This document shows positions 61,233 through 64,000 of a DNA stretch of 64,000 bases, piece by piece (positions within the stretch are counted from its first letter, which is position 1; the number at the start of each line of letters is the position of its first letter). A program made the translations under genes and the position numbers. Source of the stretch: Methylomonas sp. MK1 (GTDB taxonomy: Bacteria; Pseudomonadota; Gammaproteobacteria; Methylococcales; Methylomonadaceae); the NCBI RefSeq assembly GCF_000365425.1, contig NZ_AQOV01000001.1, forward strand, positions 496,001-560,000, given 5' to 3'. Under the pieces are notes generated by a model that made no database searches, was not told where the DNA came from, and was given only the letters and a program-made list of their open reading frames with translations.

Positions 61233-62018
61233 TTAGTTGAGGATCGATTTGGGTATTTTTAAATTTTCCAATCGTTCCATAATTTCGTCGTCGGCGTTGT
61301 CGACTGCGGGCCGATTGACCACGTTTTTCAATCTGCTCACAAAGGCGGTTGCTTCACGCTTAGTGAAATGCAAGTCTCGAAGCAATCGCTCAAAGTCTCG
61401 CTCGTTCTCCAATTCATCGAAGTCCGGCTCACTCATGGGCGACATCTTGAAGCGGTGGTCAAAGGACCGGGCTTTGGCTGCCAAGCCAACACGACCTATA
61501 ACCTCATCGCAGAAGCCTAACGTCTTAGCTTCTGTTGCTGATAACCAGCTCTCTTTGGCCATCATGTCAAGAACGGTCTGGCGGTCCAGGCCGGTGCGCC
61601 GCACATAGATGTCGGCGGCGCTGCTTTGGAGCTTATCCATCAGGTCCGCCATGTCGCGCAGCTCTGCCGCATCGCCATAAGCCCCGCCTTGGGCGTTGTG
61701 GATCATCAGGAAAGCATCTTCCGGCATGGTGATCCGGTCAGCGGCCATCAAGATAATTGAGGCCGCGCTGGCCGCCAGACCATCGACATGGCCCAATATT
61801 TTGGCCGGATGATTTTTCAGCGCGTTATAAATCGCCAAGCCATCCAACAGGCTGCCGCCAGGGGAATGAATGTTAAGTTCTAGCGTGGTAACGTTACCCA
61901 GCGCCCGTAATTCGGCAATGAGTTCTGCCGCCGTAATGCCACCACGCCCAATCTCGTTAAAGATGCTGATTTTGGCGCTTGTGGCCATTTGGTTTTTGAT
62001 TTGATACCAATTTTTCAT
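61233..62018 (-). CDS. ClpP-type prohead protease
   Basis: Cleaves capsid precursors during head maturation. 261 residues from the ATG at 62018 (MKNWYQIKNQMATSAKISIF). ClpP-fold motifs: NIHSPGGSLLDGLAIYNAL, DGLAASAASIILMAADRITM with the nucleophile Ser, and LMIHNAQGGAYGD with the His. C-terminal 60 residues are acidic and helical (EPDFDELENERDFERLLRDL), a frequent scaffold-type addition. Just upstream of the capsid gene, the normal order. The frame is open further upstream to GTG 62204, giving an optional N-terminal extension (next entry). Confidence 0.88.
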   Translation of the reverse strand: MKNWYQIKNQMATSAKISIFNEIGRGGITAAELIAELRALGNVTTLELNIHSPGGSLLDGLAIYNALKNHPAKILGHVDGLAASAASIILMAADRITMPEDAFLMIHNAQGGAYGDAAELRDMADLMDKLQSSAADIYVRRTGLDRQTVLDMMAKESWLSATEAKTLGFCDEVIGRVGLAAKARSFDHRFKMSPMSEPDFDELENERDFERLLRDLHFTKREATAFVSRLKNVVNRPAVDNADDEIMERLENLKIPKSILN

Positions 62019-62204
62019 ATAGTTATCCGAACGGAAGACGACAAAAAGCCGTCGGGTTAAAAATCCGTGTGATGTAGTACGAGTGACTGGTCTGGAATGC
62101 AGCGTCGCGCCGCAGGTGGGGCAAGTCTGACGCGGTCGGCGTCTCGCCGATTCGCTAAGCCCTGCCAGCATCGCGCCGACAGAGTTATCACGTTTATAGC
62201 ACAC
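62019..62204 (-). other. In-frame upstream extension with partial Ogr/Delta-like zinc motif
   Basis: The open frame in front of the protease holds RQTCPTCGATLHSRPVTRTT and, further on, RRLFVVFRSDNYMKNW. Ogr/Delta activators have CPxC, about 22 residues, then C-x4-C; here the second pair is F-x4-Y (TTC and TAT, each one base from a Cys codon). It may be a decayed late-gene activator, now read in frame with the protease, or chance resemblance. Confidence 0.35.
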
Positions 62205-62221
62205 GGTTAAAAATTTTCAAG

Positions 62222-62395
62222 TTATTTTATTAGGCCAATGGCCCGCTTCAAATCGCGCACAAAAACAACTGATTGAGACCGGCTATAGCCCAGCCGGCGT
62301 AGGTTTTGTTCTATCTGCCGAATCGTCACACCGTCGATTCGGATAGGCTCAGACTCGAGCCCTAATACTGTTCTCAAACGATTTAGTAATTTCAT
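62222..62395 (-). CDS. Small phage-element protein, 57 residues
   Basis: Frame from the ATG at 62395: MKLLNRLRTVLGLESEPIRI, then DGVTIRQIEQNLRRLGYSRS and a basic helical end RDLKRAIGLIK. The Arg/Gln-rich helices would suit a small DNA-binding or connector protein. An AGGA sits upstream. No family recognised. Confidence 0.55.
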   Translation of the reverse strand: MKLLNRLRTVLGLESEPIRIDGVTIRQIEQNLRRLGYSRSQSVVFVRDLKRAIGLIK

Positions 62396-62583
62396 ATTTC
62401 TCGATTTCCTGTATTCATAACCCCTCTCAAATGGGCTTTTTGGATTTGCAAAACTTACTCCAGCAAAAATTTAGCTAGGGCGACGCAAAGGAAGCTGAAC
62501 GGCCTAGAGTTTTGACCCACCCTCCCCATTGCTATACCCCCTCCCAAAACTCGCGGCCCTGCAAAAAACTAATTGCTATCGGT

Positions 62584-62769
62584 CTAGGCTGGGGTTGCTT
62601 TTGACTTTTCACCCGCCCCCCCTGGACAGCTGCCCAAGATAACGGGACGGATCACCCGTAATTTTTCAACAAGTGGACGGCTGCAAGCCGCGGCGCGTGT
62701 GGCTTTGCTGGCAATCCGTCCCCTTGTCACCTGATTTTTTCGATAGTGCTTTCTTTCGTGTATTTGCAT
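62584..62769 (-). CDS. Possible small basic protein, 61 residues
   Basis: ATG at 62769 with AGGA six bases upstream. The product begins MQIHERKHYRKNQVTRGRIA and is strongly basic. It lies between the primase-helicase and the structural genes. Nothing homologous was recognised and the composition is ambiguous, so this is a weak call. Other bases between 62396 and 62924 show no gene. Confidence 0.3.
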   Translation of the reverse strand: MQIHERKHYRKNQVTRGRIASKATRAAACSRPLVEKLRVIRPVILGSCPGGAGEKSKATPA

Positions 62770-62924
62770 AAGTGTCCTGTTGTCGCTGTTACTCTCTATA
62801 TCTCTTACATGTGTGAAAAATAAGGGGACAAGGGGACACATAGCCCCGCATCCCACGGATAGCAAGGCCTGAGCACGCCCCGTTATCCGTCCCATTGACG
62901 GTAATAAACAGGGCCACATGGTGA

Positions 62925-64000
62925 CTAATCGCGCCGTGCGTCATACTCACCCAGCCACTTGATAGCCGACTGCTGCCGCCACCCCTCAATATCCCGCACC
63001 GCAAATAAGGCAACCTTCTCGCGTTTGCCGGTCGAGCGCTTACACATCATCGGCAAACACCCCAGCTCAGCCATCACCACCCCAATAGACTTGGCGCTGT
63101 ACTTATCACGCATGGCCTTTGCCACATCGATAGACCGCACACAATCAACGTTGAACGGGTAATCGCCGGCCGCTATCATGTCCTCGATCTGATGTTTGAG
63201 CGGTGACTTACTGGTGCCAATCAGCTCCGATTTGAACCGAGTCAAAGGCGCTGGTTGTTTGGGATTAAAGTCGCTTAGGTCACGATCCAGCAGCCAGCGG
63301 ACCACCAAGCCATTGCCGCCGCCATCGAGCCACCGCGCCAGGTCGTTGTAATATTCCTTAGGTCTGGGTACCGCATCGGTCCATACCGCAAAATAGCGGC
63401 CGTCGCCCTCGGATATGTGCAAGGCATCTTTATAGTTGGACATAAAGATGGCCTGAACAATATTCGGTGTTTCGTAAAACCCCCGCCCGAACAAGCGCAC
63501 CCGCAGCATATCCGGTGGCGCGGCTAGCATTGGTTTCAGTTTGTTTTCCAGGTTCAAACCCTCGAATGTTTGAATCTCCTGGAAAATAACCAATTTGGAA
63601 TGATGCAGATAATCGGTGAAGGATTCCTTCAACTCGCCCGCCGGCGGCTCACAGACATTGGCAGAACCCAGACCGTAGCGCAGCGGATTAAGCAGCATGT
63701 CCTTGCCGACTCGCGAGGTTCCCGCAATCAACAAAGCATGATTGATTTTGCACTGTGGCCGCTGCAAGGTGCTGGCCATCCAGTTCAAGATATGGGCTTG
63801 CTCAATTGGATTGGGATACAGGTAATTCAGATGCTCCAGCCACTGTTCCACATCCTCACGTGTCGCTTCATCAGGCAAACGGACGCCGGGATCGCGCCAA
63901 ATATTCCAAAGCACCGCACCGTCACGATGAACCGGGTTATCGGTTTCGCCAGGCAGATAAATCAGACCATCAACTTTGATAGTGGCCGGATTTTTTAGAA
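62925..64000 (-). CDS. Phage primase-helicase (DUF5906-like), 5' part outside the window
   Basis: At least 358 codons, open to the window edge on the 5' side: the frame runs through GLIYLPGETDNPVHRDGAVL before the first internal start. The ATPase loop is LIAGTSRVGKDMLLNPLRYG (Walker A ending GKD), followed by KLVIFQEIQTFEG (Walker B-like) and AIFMSNYKDALHISEGDGRY (sensor region). The C-terminal 90 residues look like a winged-helix domain. It would initiate replication of the element, as in P4-like satellites and many prophages. The primase half lies outside. Confidence 0.8.
   Translation of the reverse strand, partial: LKNPATIKVDGLIYLPGETDNPVHRDGAVLWNIWRDPGVRLPDEATREDVEQWLEHLNYLYPNPIEQAHILNWMASTLQRPQCKINHALLIAGTSRVGKDMLLNPLRYGLGSANVCEPPAGELKESFTDYLHHSKLVIFQEIQTFEGLNLENKLKPMLAAPPDMLRVRLFGRGFYETPNIVQAIFMSNYKDALHISEGDGRYFAVWTDAVPRPKEYYNDLARWLDGGGNGLVVRWLLDRDLSDFNPKQPAPLTRFKSELIGTSKSPLKHQIEDMIAAGDYPFNVDCVRSIDVAKAMRDKYSAKSIGVVMAELGCLPMMCKRSTGKREKVALFAVRDIEGWRQQSAIKWLGEYDARRD

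Overview
The window looks like chromosomal DNA of a gammaproteobacterial methanotroph or close relative (Methylomonas-type, order Methylococcales). This is an inference. It rests on formate-tetrahydrofolate ligase, a phosphoenolpyruvate carboxylase with a divergent LysR gene, an oxalate/formate-family transporter with its small partner, split B12-dependent ribonucleotide reductase, a PEP-CTERM-like protein, and many dispersed palindromic repeats. No methane monooxygenase or rRNA gene lies in the window to confirm it.

Layout. 1-3.9 kb: central metabolism (ilvA on the minus strand cut by the window edge, divergent rpiA, then fhs). 4.0-16.3 kb: a chemosensory island with a NIT-domain receptor, two bacteriohemerythrins, cheW, a second receptor, cheA, a STAS protein, cheY, a short receptor-like protein, then divergent cheR-cheD-cheB. 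cheR appears to start at ATT. 16.3-21.4 kb: GluP/FucP-type sugar transporter, secreted GH3 beta-glucosidase and two small-molecule methyltransferases. 21.7-25.6 kb: NhaR-like LysR regulator divergent from ppc. 25.6-31.6 kb: a tripartite type I-like export operon (small membrane protein, ABC protein, HlyD, TolC-like lipoprotein) whose ATPase domain has lost most catalytic motifs. 31.6-33.7 kb: slyD-like PPIase, then greB, a 54-residue membrane protein, a gamma-glutamylcyclotransferase-like gene and dtd. 33.8-39.8 kb: a Cys/His-repeat lipoprotein with a clear promoter, small hypotheticals, a CBS protein, a receptor ending in a PilZ domain, a GIY-YIG-like protein and a secreted beta-helix protein. 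39.8-45.6 kb: OFA transporter plus 42-residue partner, TonB-dependent siderophore receptor and PepSY membrane protein. 45.8-51.2 kb: a decayed IS200-type element and a repeat-rich accessory stretch with surface proteins. 51.2-54.4 kb: nrdJa-nrdJb with tandem NrdR boxes. 55.1-56.7 kb: arylamine N-acetyltransferase and a Uma2 nuclease.

56.8-64.0 kb is an integrated phage-like element. A 45-base 3' fragment of tRNA-Val(TAC) marks its edge. Going upstream from there on the minus strand come a terminator, tape-measure protein, three small proteins, an HK97-type capsid with a signal-peptide-like N-terminus, a ClpP-type prohead protease, small ORFs and a primase-helicase that runs off the window. 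Terminase, portal and tail-tube genes are absent from the positions where they normally sit, so this could be a reduced prophage or a capsid-encoding satellite.

Themes. Chemotaxis and cyclic-di-GMP may be linked: one receptor carries PilZ, and CheA has repeats resembling the MshEN cyclic-di-GMP motif. The hemerythrins beside the receptors suggest oxygen or redox input. The strongest candidates for something undescribed are the reduced phage element, the degenerate ABC exporter, and the Cys/His-repeat lipoprotein.
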